A stretch of 64,000 nucleotides of DNA from a virus (IMGVR_UViG_3300021137_000006:1-64000); one strand, 5' to 3'; numbered from the stretch's first letter, positions 9,744 to 18,718 are shown. Made by a program: numbers and translations. Notes: generated from the sequence alone by a model not told the origin.

Positions 9744-10592
9744 ATGGAATACCAAAACCCACTCTTACGCACTCTTCGTCTCCCTGGTGAAACTGTTACC
9801 CTACCGAGCAAGGCGCTATTCTACGCAAATGGTGAAGTAGCTCCAAATGTTGTTGCCACTGGTGGTGAAATCTACGTTCAACCGATGACGTCGTACGAAG
9901 AGATCTTGATGAAGACCCCAGACCTGTTATTCACGGGTCAGGCAATTGTCCAGACGTTTGCAAATTGCATTCCACAAATCTATAACCCGCTTGAATTGCT
10001 TGCCGCTGACGTCGATTTTCTACTGATTGTGCTACGTAAAATTTCACTCGGCGCCCAGTTGGCTATAACATATCACCACAATTGCGAAAACGCGGCAACC
10101 CATGACTATATGATTGATATTGCTCAGTTCGTTAGACAGGCGAAATATGTTGATCCGTCGACTGTTCTTAATTCGTTCGTTCATACGTTGCCAAACGGTC
10201 AAGAGGTGCACCTTCGCCCCTTCCGATTGAAGAATGTTCTCGAACTTTCGCAACTCGCTGTTAATGAACCGCACGGCGCCGACGTTTCTTCGATGGAAGA
10301 GATTGATTTCGTAACGAGGTTGCTAACAGCAGGGACCCTACCAACCATTGAGTACGTCATCGCAGACGGAGAACGAGTGGATGATCCTCAGTTCGTGGAA
10401 GAATGGATCAAGGCACTACCTGGATTGTGGCTTAAGGAACTCGCAACTGTAATCGAGAGTGCTAATAAATGGGGTGTGGATCCAGCTGCACCGATAGTTT
10501 GCAAAGACTGTGGAGTTGAGTTATCGGTACAAATTCCATTGAATCCTCAGAATTTTTTTACACTACCCTCCGATCAGGAAATCCTGAACTAA
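9744..10592 (+). CDS. 26: baseplate hub protein, T4 gp26-like
   Basis: 282 residues, matching the T4 baseplate protein family (PF12322 in my recollection): an N-terminal LRLPGETVTLPSK opening, a central EEILMKTPDLL segment and a C-terminal zinc-type CKDCG region. T4 gp26 is about 208 residues, so this one is longer. It sits just upstream of the tape-measure candidate, where tail assembly chaperones are found in many phages. Near its 3' end is a seven-T slippery run (10553-10559); a -1 shift there would add the downstream 62-codon frame. This makes a G/GT-type chaperone role an alternative or additional reading. Confidence 0.7.
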   Translation: MEYQNPLLRTLRLPGETVTLPSKALFYANGEVAPNVVATGGEIYVQPMTSYEEILMKTPDLLFTGQAIVQTFANCIPQIYNPLELLAADVDFLLIVLRKISLGAQLAITYHHNCENAATHDYMIDIAQFVRQAKYVDPSTVLNSFVHTLPNGQEVHLRPFRLKNVLELSQLAVNEPHGADVSSMEEIDFVTRLLTAGTLPTIEYVIADGERVDDPQFVEEWIKALPGLWLKELATVIESANKWGVDPAAPIVCKDCGVELSVQIPLNPQNFFTLPSDQEILN

Positions 10593-10620
10593 TCTCTGAG
10601 TTGTTCAAGGGGTTGGAGGG
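10553..10620 (+). promoter_or_regulatory. candidate programmed -1 frameshift signal
   Basis: The zero-frame codons AAT TTT TTT form the slippery heptamer T TTT TTT at 10553-10559. Six bases later CCCTCC (10566-10571) can pair with GGAGGG (10615-10620). A second hairpin lies inside, TCAGG (10574-10578) with CCTGA (10583-10587). A -1 slip enters the frame that continues without a stop to 10789. Confidence 0.55.
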
Positions 10621-10789
10621 AGAGGTAGAAGCGTTGTTAAAAGAAATAATCGAACTTACGTATTTTATGCGGGGGGCGATTACGTATGATCAGATGATGA
10701 CTCGTACGCACTTGGAGCGTAAGATGATAAGTGAGTTTTTATCTACGCGACTTGAAGCAGAATCTGCAAAAATGAATCCGAACTATTAA
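10601..10789 (+). CDS. 62-codon frame, probable frameshift extension of the gp26-like protein
   Basis: The first possible start is a TTG at 10601 with no ribosome binding site. The frame is open upstream past the slippery run at 10553-10559, adding 14 codons (YTTLRSGNPELISE) before the TTG. The product is alpha-helical and charged (EGEVEALLKEIIELT, then THLERKMISEFLSTRLEAESAK). Lying between the gp26-like gene and the tape-measure candidate, it has the position, size and frame of the T part of a G/GT tail chaperone. It could also be an independently started small baseplate protein. I favour the frameshift reading. Confidence 0.55.
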   Translation: MFKGLEGEVEALLKEIIELTYFMRGAITYDQMMTRTHLERKMISEFLSTRLEAESAKMNPNY

Positions 10790-10798
10790 CTGGGTGTG

Positions 10799-10805
10799 CT
10801 AAATA
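10799..10805 (+). promoter_or_regulatory. late promoter CTAAATA
   Basis: 24 bases before the tape-measure start at 10830. Confidence 0.55.
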
Positions 10806-10829
10806 CCTGTTACTCACCAATCTCACTAA

Positions 10830-13800
10830 ATGGCTACACAAGGCGCGGGCGGACCAACTACACAGCCTCAGGGCGGATCAACTACTCCACCTCCGGGAGG
10901 ACCAACTGCTTCTCGAGCTTCGACAAATAGAGGTGACAATCCAGCTATCGACTCAGTTAATAACGGCCTTCAGGTATTAACAGCTAAACTTGCATCTCTT
11001 GCAGCTACTGTAGTTGCAACTCAAGTTGCAATGATGTCGACTTCTAAGACAACTGCAGCTCTCGCTGGACAGACGAACTCTCAACTTAAAAAGCTGACAG
11101 AAGCGTCGATCAATTCAATTACTTCCGAACTTGCAGCACTCGAATCTGCGTCTACAACAGCTGCTCGAGTTATTGACGAATCCACTGCTGCTACTCGTGT
11201 TAAAACCAAAGCAGTTGATGCGGAAATTGCTGGAATTTTCCAAAAAGCCCGCGCAGATGTAGAAGCGACAGCTGCAGCTAAAGCAGCAGTTAACACACTC
11301 ACCAAAGCAAAAGAGGCTGAAGCAATAGCATCAGGCAAGTCTTTTGCTATGTTAAAATCTTCGATACTAAGCATCGAATCGGAGCAAAAGCGTGCTAGAG
11401 AAGCACTAGCCAACTCCGCAGCCGCTTTAGCAAAGTTGGAAGAGGAGTACAACTCTGCTACCGTTCGTACCAAAAAGCTAGATGATCAAATTACACAAGC
11501 TGGAAAAACACTCGAAGGGCATCGCAAGACAGTAGAAGAAGTTGATATCCGATACAATGCCCATGGCGTCGCTCTTGGTAAGCACGTTAATGTGATGGAT
11601 GTTGTGACTACTAAGCTGCTTGGATTTAGTGCAGCTCTGTCCTTTGCTCAAAATGCTAGCAAACTATACGACGAAGCGAATGAAGCCAAGAAAACCGGTA
11701 ATTACGGTAGTTCGTGGGAATTTATGTTGGGTCAAGTTCGTGCTGGTGTATTAGGCGTATCTTCCAAAGTTTATAACGAGCTAAACGCACAAACGCGTGG
11801 ATCTGCATTAACCGACGCTGGTGGACAAGGATCGTTCGATCGGAAGCTCTGGTCGGCTACTAACAAAATGACTGAAATGGCTGGCAATCGTGAAGAGGGT
11901 GCGAAATTAGCTGCTCACACTTTTGAAGCTACTGCAACTGTAGGAGTTAGTTCGAAAATCGCTTCCGAACGGATGGACGAATTAGCCGATGGGTTCAATC
12001 GACTATCTAAAATCACAGGTAAAACAGTCGGAGAAATGGCTGAACTCACGTTTGCTATCACAAAGGATGTCGATCACCGTGCGATAATGCTCGGAATGGC
12101 ACCAGAGGAGCGGGCAAACTACATGCTAAAGCAGCAGCAGGATTTAGTCGATCTAAAGCTACAAGGGTACAGTATTGAACAAGGGCAAGCGTTGCAAAAA
12201 ATCGCAATGCAGCAACGTACTGATACACTTGCTGCTCGTGTGCACAAGCAAGCAAGTGCACAACAAACGATGTACACGATGGCATCGCAAGTCGGTGGCA
12301 AAACTGGCCAGGAAATGCAATCGATTGCGCAGCGTCGTCAAGCTGTGGATCAGGAGCTGATGAATAAGCAGCACACGACAGAAGAGCGGGATAAGCTTCG
12401 GAAGGACCGCGCCGTACTTGATGCAGAATTTCAAGCCAAGTATGAACAAGCAGGAGCATCTGGTGAATTAACCGGGTTGCAGGAAGCTCAGCTTGAAGAA
12501 CAAAACGCGAAACTAAAAAGTAGCACTGGTGTGACAGCAGCACAGTCTGCGATGGAAAAACCAAACGCAGCTAAAATTAAAGAGAAAAGTGAAGAAAAAG
12601 CTCAAGGTTCAGACATTGTATCAAAAACCGTCGATACTGCCGCTGGCTATGCCAGTGCTCTTAGTCACAATACGATGGCGTTAGTAGCATTGTCGGGGGT
12701 AATGACAGCATTTATGTTTTTCAAGGGTGGCGGAAAACTTAGTCTAGGTGGAGCAGCGGAAATCAAAGATGCAATATCTAAACATTTCAATTTCGGCAAA
12801 CAAGCATCAACAGCTGGTAAGGCATCAGAGTTTATCGGCCCACTAAAACCAACTGCAGCTGAGATGGTTGGTCCAGCTAAACCAACTCTTGGTCAAAACC
12901 TTTCTAAAATAAAAGCTGCGGCCCCTGCCGTTGGAGCCGAAGCGCTGCAAGATCTCAAAGGTGGTGCAGTGACGCGCAATCTTAGTAAACTTGGTAAAAT
13001 CCCAGGCGTAAAGAGTTTAGGGATGATTGGAACAGTAATTGGAGTTGCATCAGCAGCCTCTGATATATCCGATATCAGCAAAGAGGTTAAGGCTGGTGAA
13101 CTAACGGAAAAACAAGGCACTGTAAAAAAGGCAGGGGTAGTGGGTAGTGCAGTTGGAAGTATGGCCGGCGCCGCAGCCGGCGCCGGCCTAGGTATGTGGG
13201 GTGGTGCTGCAGCTGGTGCAGCAATTGGTAGCGCAGTCCCTGTCGTTGGAACTGTCATCGGAGGGTTAGTTGGTCTTGCTATCGGCGCCGCCGCTGCATA
13301 TGGCGGCTCGAAACTTGGTGAAATAGCTAGTGAAAAAATAGCGGAAGTTGTCACATCCGACAAGACAGAGGGTGCTATTAAGCAAGTTGCCGAACCACTA
13401 GCGTTAACTGCGAAGGTTAAAGGAGGGCTACCAGTCTCACCAGTCCCACCTTCGTCTGCTCTAATCATGGGTATTGAATCAGCTAATTCACAAGCTCAAA
13501 CTGGTAACCTCGCCCCGATTAGTACATGGGGGGGTACTGCATCGAAGCCGGACCGCGATTTTGATCCACTCAGTACATCCATATACCTCAAGCCGAATAA
13601 AACTGCTGGTATTGCTCCATCGGGCGGAGGATTCGGGATTGCATCGAAGCTGGACCGCGATTTTGATCCACTCAGTACATCCATATACCTCAAGCCGAAT
13701 AAAACTGCTGATTTAAACAAAGGCATCTCGGAGCCTAGTCCTGCAGCTTCTCCGCCCATAGCGGCTCAAACCTCTATTGAAGCGTTGCAACGCACCTTCT

Positions 13801-13952
13801 ATCAGAAAGGGATCGCATTCTTTGATGCTTCCGATCCGTCAGCGAGCCATGATATGCGTCAAAAATATCTCAACGTGTTGCGATATACTGCCACTAATAC
13901 TGCACTATCATCTTCTGCGTTTTCTCAAGCACCGGTAACACAAGGGGCATAA
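10830..13952 (+). CDS. tape measure / tail hub-associated protein candidate
   Basis: 1,040 residues. The N-terminal 40 are Gly/Pro/Thr-rich. Residues 60-260 are Ala-rich coiled coil, residues 330-560 are helical, residues 607-632 form a hydrophobic segment (ALVALSGVMTAFMFF) and residues 730-835 are a strongly hydrophobic Gly/Ala region with at least two membrane-like helices. A long helical protein with internal hydrophobic segments directly after the gp26/frameshift pair is what a tape measure looks like. T4 gp29 is shorter (about 590), so the family match is by architecture, not by motif. Residues 903-960 contain a recent 34-codon tandem duplication. Confidence 0.6.
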   Translation: MATQGAGGPTTQPQGGSTTPPPGGPTASRASTNRGDNPAIDSVNNGLQVLTAKLASLAATVVATQVAMMSTSKTTAALAGQTNSQLKKLTEASINSITSELAALESASTTAARVIDESTAATRVKTKAVDAEIAGIFQKARADVEATAAAKAAVNTLTKAKEAEAIASGKSFAMLKSSILSIESEQKRAREALANSAAALAKLEEEYNSATVRTKKLDDQITQAGKTLEGHRKTVEEVDIRYNAHGVALGKHVNVMDVVTTKLLGFSAALSFAQNASKLYDEANEAKKTGNYGSSWEFMLGQVRAGVLGVSSKVYNELNAQTRGSALTDAGGQGSFDRKLWSATNKMTEMAGNREEGAKLAAHTFEATATVGVSSKIASERMDELADGFNRLSKITGKTVGEMAELTFAITKDVDHRAIMLGMAPEERANYMLKQQQDLVDLKLQGYSIEQGQALQKIAMQQRTDTLAARVHKQASAQQTMYTMASQVGGKTGQEMQSIAQRRQAVDQELMNKQHTTEERDKLRKDRAVLDAEFQAKYEQAGASGELTGLQEAQLEEQNAKLKSSTGVTAAQSAMEKPNAAKIKEKSEEKAQGSDIVSKTVDTAAGYASALSHNTMALVALSGVMTAFMFFKGGGKLSLGGAAEIKDAISKHFNFGKQASTAGKASEFIGPLKPTAAEMVGPAKPTLGQNLSKIKAAAPAVGAEALQDLKGGAVTRNLSKLGKIPGVKSLGMIGTVIGVASAASDISDISKEVKAGELTEKQGTVKKAGVVGSAVGSMAGAAAGAGLGMWGGAAAGAAIGSAVPVVGTVIGGLVGLAIGAAAAYGGSKLGEIASEKIAEVVTSDKTEGAIKQVAEPLALTAKVKGGLPVSPVPPSSALIMGIESANSQAQTGNLAPISTWGGTASKPDRDFDPLSTSIYLKPNKTAGIAPSGGGFGIASKLDRDFDPLSTSIYLKPNKTADLNKGISEPSPAASPPIAAQTSIEALQRTFYQKGIAFFDASDPSASHDMRQKYLNVLRYTATNTALSSSAFSQAPVTQGA
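13538..13710 (+). repeat. 71-base direct repeat inside the tape-measure gene
   Basis: 13538-13608 and 13640-13710 are identical except for one C/T change; the period is 102 bases, so the frame is kept (34 codons). Both copies encode LDRDFDPLSTSIYLKPNKTA or the PDRDF variant. Confidence 0.9.
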
Positions 13953-13957
13953 CTTTT

Positions 13958-13976
13958 GTGTAGCTGTTGACTACAC
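13958..13976 (+). other. intergenic hairpin
   Basis: GTGTAG and CTACAC pair across a 7-base loop just before the late promoter at 13980. There is no T-run, so it is not a classical terminator. Confidence 0.5.
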
Positions 13977-13979
13977 GCC

Positions 13980-13986
13980 CTAAATA
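13980..13986 (+). promoter_or_regulatory. late promoter CTAAATA
   Basis: 33 bases before the portal start at 14020. Confidence 0.55.
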
Positions 13987-14019
13987 CTGTGATATTAAAG
14001 TCAAAGAATCCCATCTCTA

Positions 14020-15657
14020 ATGGCAAAAACAGCAAAGTTCGCAGGGTACTTTAAACTCATCAATGCTGATCCGACCCCAGCAGAAATTACAGACAATGTC
14101 GTATTCGATAGCGTTGCTGTTGGAAACATCACCGGTTGGTATTCAAACATCGTGACCGGATCAGGCAATCGTACTGCAAAGTACGCAGAATATGATCTAA
14201 TGGATGCTGATATTGAGGTGTCACGAGCGCTTGATATTATTGCAGAAGAAATGTCAAACGGCCGTGGCGATGCTCTTATCACACTAGACGTAGAGAACGA
14301 CTCGCTCACAGAAGCTGAACATGTTACGTTGCACACTGCACTCGGTCGGTGGAAAAAGAGTCAAGGTTTAGACTCTAAACTGTTTGATATTGCTCGTCAG
14401 CTTGTCAAGTACGGAGACGTGTTCTTCAACAAACCCGAACCATTCAGTAAGTGGGATTACATTCCGCCAAAGCAGGTGACTGGTGCATACGTCAATGAAA
14501 ACAATGCATCACAAGTGCTTGGATTTGTTGTTAACGAAGGTTATAAAAATGCGCAACACGCTGGTTACAACGTTGGCGTGAAGCAACAAGAGCTTGTTAT
14601 CAAGCCTGTTGCTAAAATCATTCGGTTCACGTTGAATAATGACATGAGTGATTCTGCTCCATTTGGTAAGTCGATCCTCGCATCGGTTTATCGTGCGTAT
14701 CAGCAAAAGAAGCTGATTGAGGACTCGATCATTATTTACCGTGTGCAACGTGCTCCAGAAAAGCGCGTATTCTACATCGATGTCGGTCGCATGCCGCCAA
14801 ATCGTCGTAAGCAATATCTCGAGCAGGTTAAGCTTGAAATGCGTCAGCGTAAGATTCCCGCACTAAGTGGTGATGGGAACGGATCTACAGTTGATACGGT
14901 ATACGATCCACAGGATATGATGGAAGACTTTTTCCTTGCTACTGGTGCAGAAGGTAAGGGAAGTAAGATCGAAATTCTACCAGGTGGACAAAATCTTGGT
15001 CAGTTAGAGGATTTGAATTATTTCGCTGATAAGCTCAGTCAAGGTTTGCGTGTTCCCTCGTCGTGGTTACGTGATGGCCAAAATGGCCCTGCAGTGGTCA
15101 ACGACGGTAAAGCTGGTGGCGCATTCATTCAAGAACTGCGCTTTGCTAAGTTTATCGAACGTCTGCAAGACCGGCTAATCGACACGCTTGATCAAGAATT
15201 TAAATACTTTTTGAAGAACGTTGGTATCCGTATCGATAATGAAGCGTTCTACTTACAGCTACCAGAACCATCCAACTTTGAAGCGTATCGTCAAGCAGCT
15301 AAGGATGCTGATTTGTTAAACGTATTCGCGAGCACAACTGGCATTCCGCAACTATCTCCACGATTTGCGATGAAACGATTCTTGCAGTTGACAGAAGCTG
15401 AAATCTCTGAAAACGAACGCTTACTTCGTGAAGAAAAAGACCTTACAGTAGATGATCCACAACTGTTAATGAAATTGTATCAACCTGATGCAGCCGCAGA
15501 AGGTGGTGGTGGCGGAATTGATGCAGGTGGCGGCGGTCTCGGTGATTTGAGCCTTGATACTGAAATTCCACCAGACGAGAATGCGGGAGAAGAAGGGGGA
15601 GAAGAAGCTCCGGCAGCTGAGGCTCCAGCAGCTGAGGAACCAGCTCCAGAAGTATAA
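14020..15657 (+). CDS. 20: portal vertex protein, T4 gp20-like
   Basis: 545 residues, close to T4 gp20 (524). Family phrases are YAEYDLMDADIEVSRALDI near residue 50, DVFFNKP near 130, PFGKSILASVYRAYQQKKLIED near 210-230, RAPEKRVFYIDVG, and the C-terminal GLRVPSSWL and QELRFAKFIERLQ. It forms the dodecameric ring at the head vertex through which the terminase packages DNA. The C-terminus (residues 490-545) is a Gly-rich then Glu/Ala/Pro-rich tail, longer and more acidic than in T4. It is followed at once by the prohead protease, the T4 order 20-21. Confidence 0.95.
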   Translation: MAKTAKFAGYFKLINADPTPAEITDNVVFDSVAVGNITGWYSNIVTGSGNRTAKYAEYDLMDADIEVSRALDIIAEEMSNGRGDALITLDVENDSLTEAEHVTLHTALGRWKKSQGLDSKLFDIARQLVKYGDVFFNKPEPFSKWDYIPPKQVTGAYVNENNASQVLGFVVNEGYKNAQHAGYNVGVKQQELVIKPVAKIIRFTLNNDMSDSAPFGKSILASVYRAYQQKKLIEDSIIIYRVQRAPEKRVFYIDVGRMPPNRRKQYLEQVKLEMRQRKIPALSGDGNGSTVDTVYDPQDMMEDFFLATGAEGKGSKIEILPGGQNLGQLEDLNYFADKLSQGLRVPSSWLRDGQNGPAVVNDGKAGGAFIQELRFAKFIERLQDRLIDTLDQEFKYFLKNVGIRIDNEAFYLQLPEPSNFEAYRQAAKDADLLNVFASTTGIPQLSPRFAMKRFLQLTEAEISENERLLREEKDLTVDDPQLLMKLYQPDAAAEGGGGGIDAGGGGLGDLSLDTEIPPDENAGEEGGEEAPAAEAPAAEEPAPEV

Positions 15658-15659
15658 CA

Positions 15660-15667
15660 TATAAATA
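15660..15667 (+). promoter_or_regulatory. late promoter, perfect TATAAATA
   Basis: 26 bases before gp21. Its last five bases are part of the left arm of the hairpin at 15663-15687. Confidence 0.7.
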
Positions 15668-15692
15668 GGGCATATACTGCCCTATTTTGTTA
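15663..15692 (+). terminator. hairpin with T-rich tail between portal and protease
   Basis: AAATAGGGCA pairs with TGCCCTATTT across a 5-base loop, then TTGTTAT. It would end or fold transcripts coming from the portal gene; transcripts started at the overlapping late promoter would lack most of the left arm. Confidence 0.6.
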
Positions 15693-15693
15693 T

Positions 15694-16335
15694 ATGAAAA
15701 CTTCATTTTTGCACGAGCTCTACACACCAGAGCAATCCCAAACTGTTACTGAATCGTTCGTTGACGAAGCAACAGGCCGTCGTAGCTGGTACCTAAATGG
15801 TATCTGTATGATGGGGGATGCTGAGAATCGTAACAAACGTCGTTACCCTGTGCAAGAGATTGCTAAAGCAGTTGAGTCTCTCCAAGAAGCTGTTAAGAAT
15901 AAGCAATGCTTCGGTGAACTGGACCACCCGCTTGATTCCCGTATCGCTATTGAACTTAAGAACGTTTCTCATATGTTCGAATCGTTAGCAATGCAAGGCT
16001 CTAACGCAGTGGGCCGTATCAAAATTCTTGAGACTCCAATGGGATCGATCGCTGCTAAAATTCTCGAGGGTGGTGGCCGTCTAGGAGTATCGTCTCGTGG
16101 TACAGGTGACGTAATGGAAGGCGGAGTTGTTAAGAACTTCCAGTGCTCTTGCATTGACTTGGTTGCTACCCCGTCTGCACAGAACGCAATGCCAGAATCG
16201 ATATATGAAGCATTGCAACAAGATGCACAGGGTCGTCGTGTACAAACTCTTGCAGAAGCACTGCAAGAAGATAAAGTAGCTCAGAAATACTTCGATAAAG
16301 AGGTTACTAAGTTTCTACGTAGCTTATTGGGTTAA
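15694..16335 (+). CDS. 21: prohead core protease, T4 gp21-like
   Basis: 213 residues, the usual size for gp21. The catalytic signature is visible: GELDHPLDSRI with the active-site His near residue 76 and GVSSRGTGDV with the nucleophile Ser near 131, as in the U9/S77 herpes-protease-like fold. It cuts scaffold and capsid precursors after Glu in motifs of the type (L/I)xE before DNA packaging. Its own N-terminus contains TESFVDEA, a plausible self-cleavage site. It ends four bases into the opposite-strand terminase gene, so the two genes converge with an overlap. Confidence 0.93.
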   Translation: MKTSFLHELYTPEQSQTVTESFVDEATGRRSWYLNGICMMGDAENRNKRRYPVQEIAKAVESLQEAVKNKQCFGELDHPLDSRIAIELKNVSHMFESLAMQGSNAVGRIKILETPMGSIAAKILEGGGRLGVSSRGTGDVMEGGVVKNFQCSCIDLVATPSAQNAMPESIYEALQQDAQGRRVQTLAEALQEDKVAQKYFDKEVTKFLRSLLG

Positions 16336-17969
16336 AACACCATCGGCATTTCATCAAAATCAGAATCGTCATCGTCAAACTCGTGCTTGCTCTCTTCACT
16401 TTCCTCAGTGGAGTAGAGCATGTCAAACGCCTTGTCGTCAAAGGCAGACAACTGTTTAACTACTCTACACGCTAATATTGACGACATTACACAATCATCC
16501 GTCATACCTTCCTTCGCCTGGTACGAACCTCCAACTAACACAAAGTTCTTGATTTCATGCACTAAGTCACGGCTATTAATTTTCATCTTGCCACTTTCGA
16601 CCATTTCCTTGAAAATCTTGCACCCTTGCGCTTTTGATCGTTTACTGGTGTTCAATCCGATCTGACCGTCTTCGGATACCATTTCAACATTCTCAGGCAA
16701 GGCTTCGTCGGTTTCGAATAGTGTAACAATACCTTCACCAACTCCATTATTCTCGACAGAAAAGTACACTTGCCAACCTGCAACATCAGCCTTTTCCCAA
16801 ATTCGTTTGATAGCAATATAGATATCGCCAGTTTTTGATTTATTAGACCGAAGTTCCATCATTTGTTCCATGCTTGGGTACTCAAATACTTCAACTACTG
16901 TAAAATCCTTACCAACTCCTTTACTCGGATCAACCGTTACGATGCACTGTTTTGCATAATCCTGTGACTCGACCTTGTGATGACGTTCAGGATTTTGCCA
17001 ATTGTTGTGTAAGTTTTGTGGTTGCCACAAATTAGGCTCGTGTTGTGCATACACAACCTTTTGCTGCTTCTCAAATTCTTTCCAAATTTTTACACCAAGT
17101 TCCTGAGATTTATGTTCGTGGGTCTGCAAATTAATTGCTTTCAAGCTATCGATTAGCAACGGATCACTTGACACCATCACACATTCGAACTCCTGCTCCC
17201 ATTTGAGAATTCCATTCTTTGCAATTTCACGTTTCTTGAAGTTTTCGTCTCGTCCAGGTACTTGGTGCCACTTGATTGTGAGTGGGGTCATTCCGTTAAT
17301 GTCTGCAACAGCCCCACGCCACAGTGTTGCAAATAAGTCGGAGTCCCCGTTGGGGGTGGATGTCATAAACAATTTACCACCAGTAGCTAGTGTAGGCGAA
17401 ATAGACGCCCAGAATTCTGTCTGGATCATTGGCCGCACGAACGCGGTTTCATCGCAGTATAGAATGGAGAATGACCCACCTCGCCCAGTCGTTTCGGATG
17501 TAGCATCTGATATGATCCGGCTACCGGTTTCGAATTTTAGTGATAGTTTATTCCAACCATCGTCGGTTACTCCGGGTTTTAAAAAGTCCGGAAGGTTTTC
17601 ATACATGTACTTGATGCGTGATATCATCTCGCTCGAGTTTTTATGCTTATTACTCGTTATAAGAACGGTCTTGTCTTTGTGGAAGATGCTAAACCAGAAC
17701 AAGTACGCGCAGCTTGTTTCGGACTTACCAGACTGTCGAGGAAACAGTGTAATAACATCCTTGTTATTGTGATATGCGAGGATCAGTTCGATTTGGTAGT
17801 CGTACAATCTGAATAGCGTGCGGCCGGTAACAGGGTGTCGAACGTACAAATACGTTTGAATGAAGTACACAGGTTCTCGAGCGCACTTCGCGAACTCCCT
17901 AACTTGGTCTGGAGTCATCTCAACTGTCGTTGCGTTCCCCTTCTTGACGTTTATATTCTTAGTTGCCAT
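16332..17969 (-). CDS. 17: terminase large subunit, T4 gp17-like
   Basis: 545 residues (T4 gp17 is 610). The N-terminal ATPase has a Walker A PRQSGKS at residues 77-83 and a Walker B ILYCDE at 169-174. The coupling motif is near MTSTPNG (about 205), and the C-terminal RNase-H-like nuclease opens with VTVDPSKGVGKDF near 345. It powers DNA translocation into the prohead and cuts the concatemer. No intron or intein is visible. It runs opposite to its partners gp20, gp21 and gp16, so the packaging genes are split between strands. A minus-strand late promoter precedes it. Confidence 0.95.
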   Translation of the reverse strand: MATKNINVKKGNATTVEMTPDQVREFAKCAREPVYFIQTYLYVRHPVTGRTLFRLYDYQIELILAYHNNKDVITLFPRQSGKSETSCAYLFWFSIFHKDKTVLITSNKHKNSSEMISRIKYMYENLPDFLKPGVTDDGWNKLSLKFETGSRIISDATSETTGRGGSFSILYCDETAFVRPMIQTEFWASISPTLATGGKLFMTSTPNGDSDLFATLWRGAVADINGMTPLTIKWHQVPGRDENFKKREIAKNGILKWEQEFECVMVSSDPLLIDSLKAINLQTHEHKSQELGVKIWKEFEKQQKVVYAQHEPNLWQPQNLHNNWQNPERHHKVESQDYAKQCIVTVDPSKGVGKDFTVVEVFEYPSMEQMMELRSNKSKTGDIYIAIKRIWEKADVAGWQVYFSVENNGVGEGIVTLFETDEALPENVEMVSEDGQIGLNTSKRSKAQGCKIFKEMVESGKMKINSRDLVHEIKNFVLVGGSYQAKEGMTDDCVMSSILACRVVKQLSAFDDKAFDMLYSTEESEESKHEFDDDDSDFDEMPMVF

Positions 17970-17991
17970 CGCACATACTGTAGTTTGCTAC

Positions 17992-17998
17992 TATTTAC
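17992..17998 (-). promoter_or_regulatory. late promoter GTAAATA, minus strand
   Basis: 22 bases before the terminase start. GTAG/CTAC (17980-17983 and 17988-17991) forms a small hairpin just downstream of it. Confidence 0.55.
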
Positions 17999-18004
17999 GA
18001 CAAT

Positions 18005-18028
18005 AAAAAAGGGGCTAAAAGCCCCTTT
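18005..18028 (-). terminator. rho-independent terminator of the tail tube gene
   Basis: AAAGGGGC and GCCCCTTT pair across a 5-base loop. Read leftward, the hairpin is followed by six T residues. Confidence 0.85.
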
Positions 18029-18047
18029 GTTCATGCAATACTGCGAG

Positions 18048-18638
18048 TTATCCGTTTAGACCAACACCACCTAGTGCCATGTTGTTAGCAACCGCGTTAG
18101 GGAAAGTTTGATACATGTGGTCGACTGAGATCGTCAAATCGATTGTCATAATATCAGATTTTGCGTAATCTACTTCGCTGCTTTTGTATTGAGAAATCAT
18201 ACAACCTTCATAGGTCCATGTTTCTAACACAAGACTATTACCATTTAGTAAATCAAGGATGGTAGCAAACTTGTACAAGCTACCTTCTTGACTAGAAGCG
18301 AGGAATGGTGCGCCGGCGCCAATAATCGACTGTTGTAACTGTAGTTGAGCTTGAACGATGCGACCAACGGATCCGCCGATATCGTCATCTAGCTTTAAAG
18401 TTAAATCACCAATATCATGCTTGCCAAGTACTTTCGCTGTAGAATTGTAACGATGTAACTTTTGGACTTCAAACTTCAACTCAGGACGGCCAATACTTTT
18501 AGCTTGCATTGATAGTGGAGTCGTGTTGGCCAAATCGCCAAATCCTAGGAAACTAACTCTCCATTTGTTCGATAGTTTTGGTTGTAGAAACCCGGTTCCG
18601 ATGTCCGGAACGCCACCGACTTGTGATAATGTGCTCAT
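18048..18638 (-). CDS. 19: tail tube protein, T4 gp19-like
   Basis: 196 residues (T4 gp19 is 163), with family features: an N-terminal NKWRVSFLGFGDL, the central FEVQKLHRYNSTAKVLGKHD and the C-terminal YEGCMISQYKSSEVDYAKSDIMTIDLTISVDH. It polymerises into the inner tube through which DNA passes. It has its own minus-strand late promoter and strong terminator, so it is a one-gene transcript, suited to a protein needed in very many copies. Confidence 0.92.
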   Translation of the reverse strand: MSTLSQVGGVPDIGTGFLQPKLSNKWRVSFLGFGDLANTTPLSMQAKSIGRPELKFEVQKLHRYNSTAKVLGKHDIGDLTLKLDDDIGGSVGRIVQAQLQLQQSIIGAGAPFLASSQEGSLYKFATILDLLNGNSLVLETWTYEGCMISQYKSSEVDYAKSDIMTIDLTISVDHMYQTFPNAVANNMALGGVGLNG

Positions 18639-18669
18639 TTTAAACCCTGTGTAGAAAAATGTATAACCT

Positions 18670-18676
18670 TATTTAT
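18670..18676 (-). promoter_or_regulatory. late promoter ATAAATA, minus strand
   Basis: 31 bases before the tail tube start; only 35 bases from the divergent plus-strand promoter at 18712. Confidence 0.55.
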
Positions 18677-18711
18677 GCTATTGCACAGAACCTGCGAAAA
18701 AAAAGTTTATG

Positions 18712-18718
18712 CTAAATA
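18712..18718 (+). promoter_or_regulatory. late promoter CTAAATA
   Basis: 23 bases before the ATG at 18742. It covers the second to fourth codons of the longer frame from 18709, which argues for the later start. Confidence 0.6.

Noticed and set aside
12058-12564. 168-codon antisense frame within the tape-measure candidate
   Set aside because: Shadow of a helical Gln/Ala-rich region, with no expression signal.
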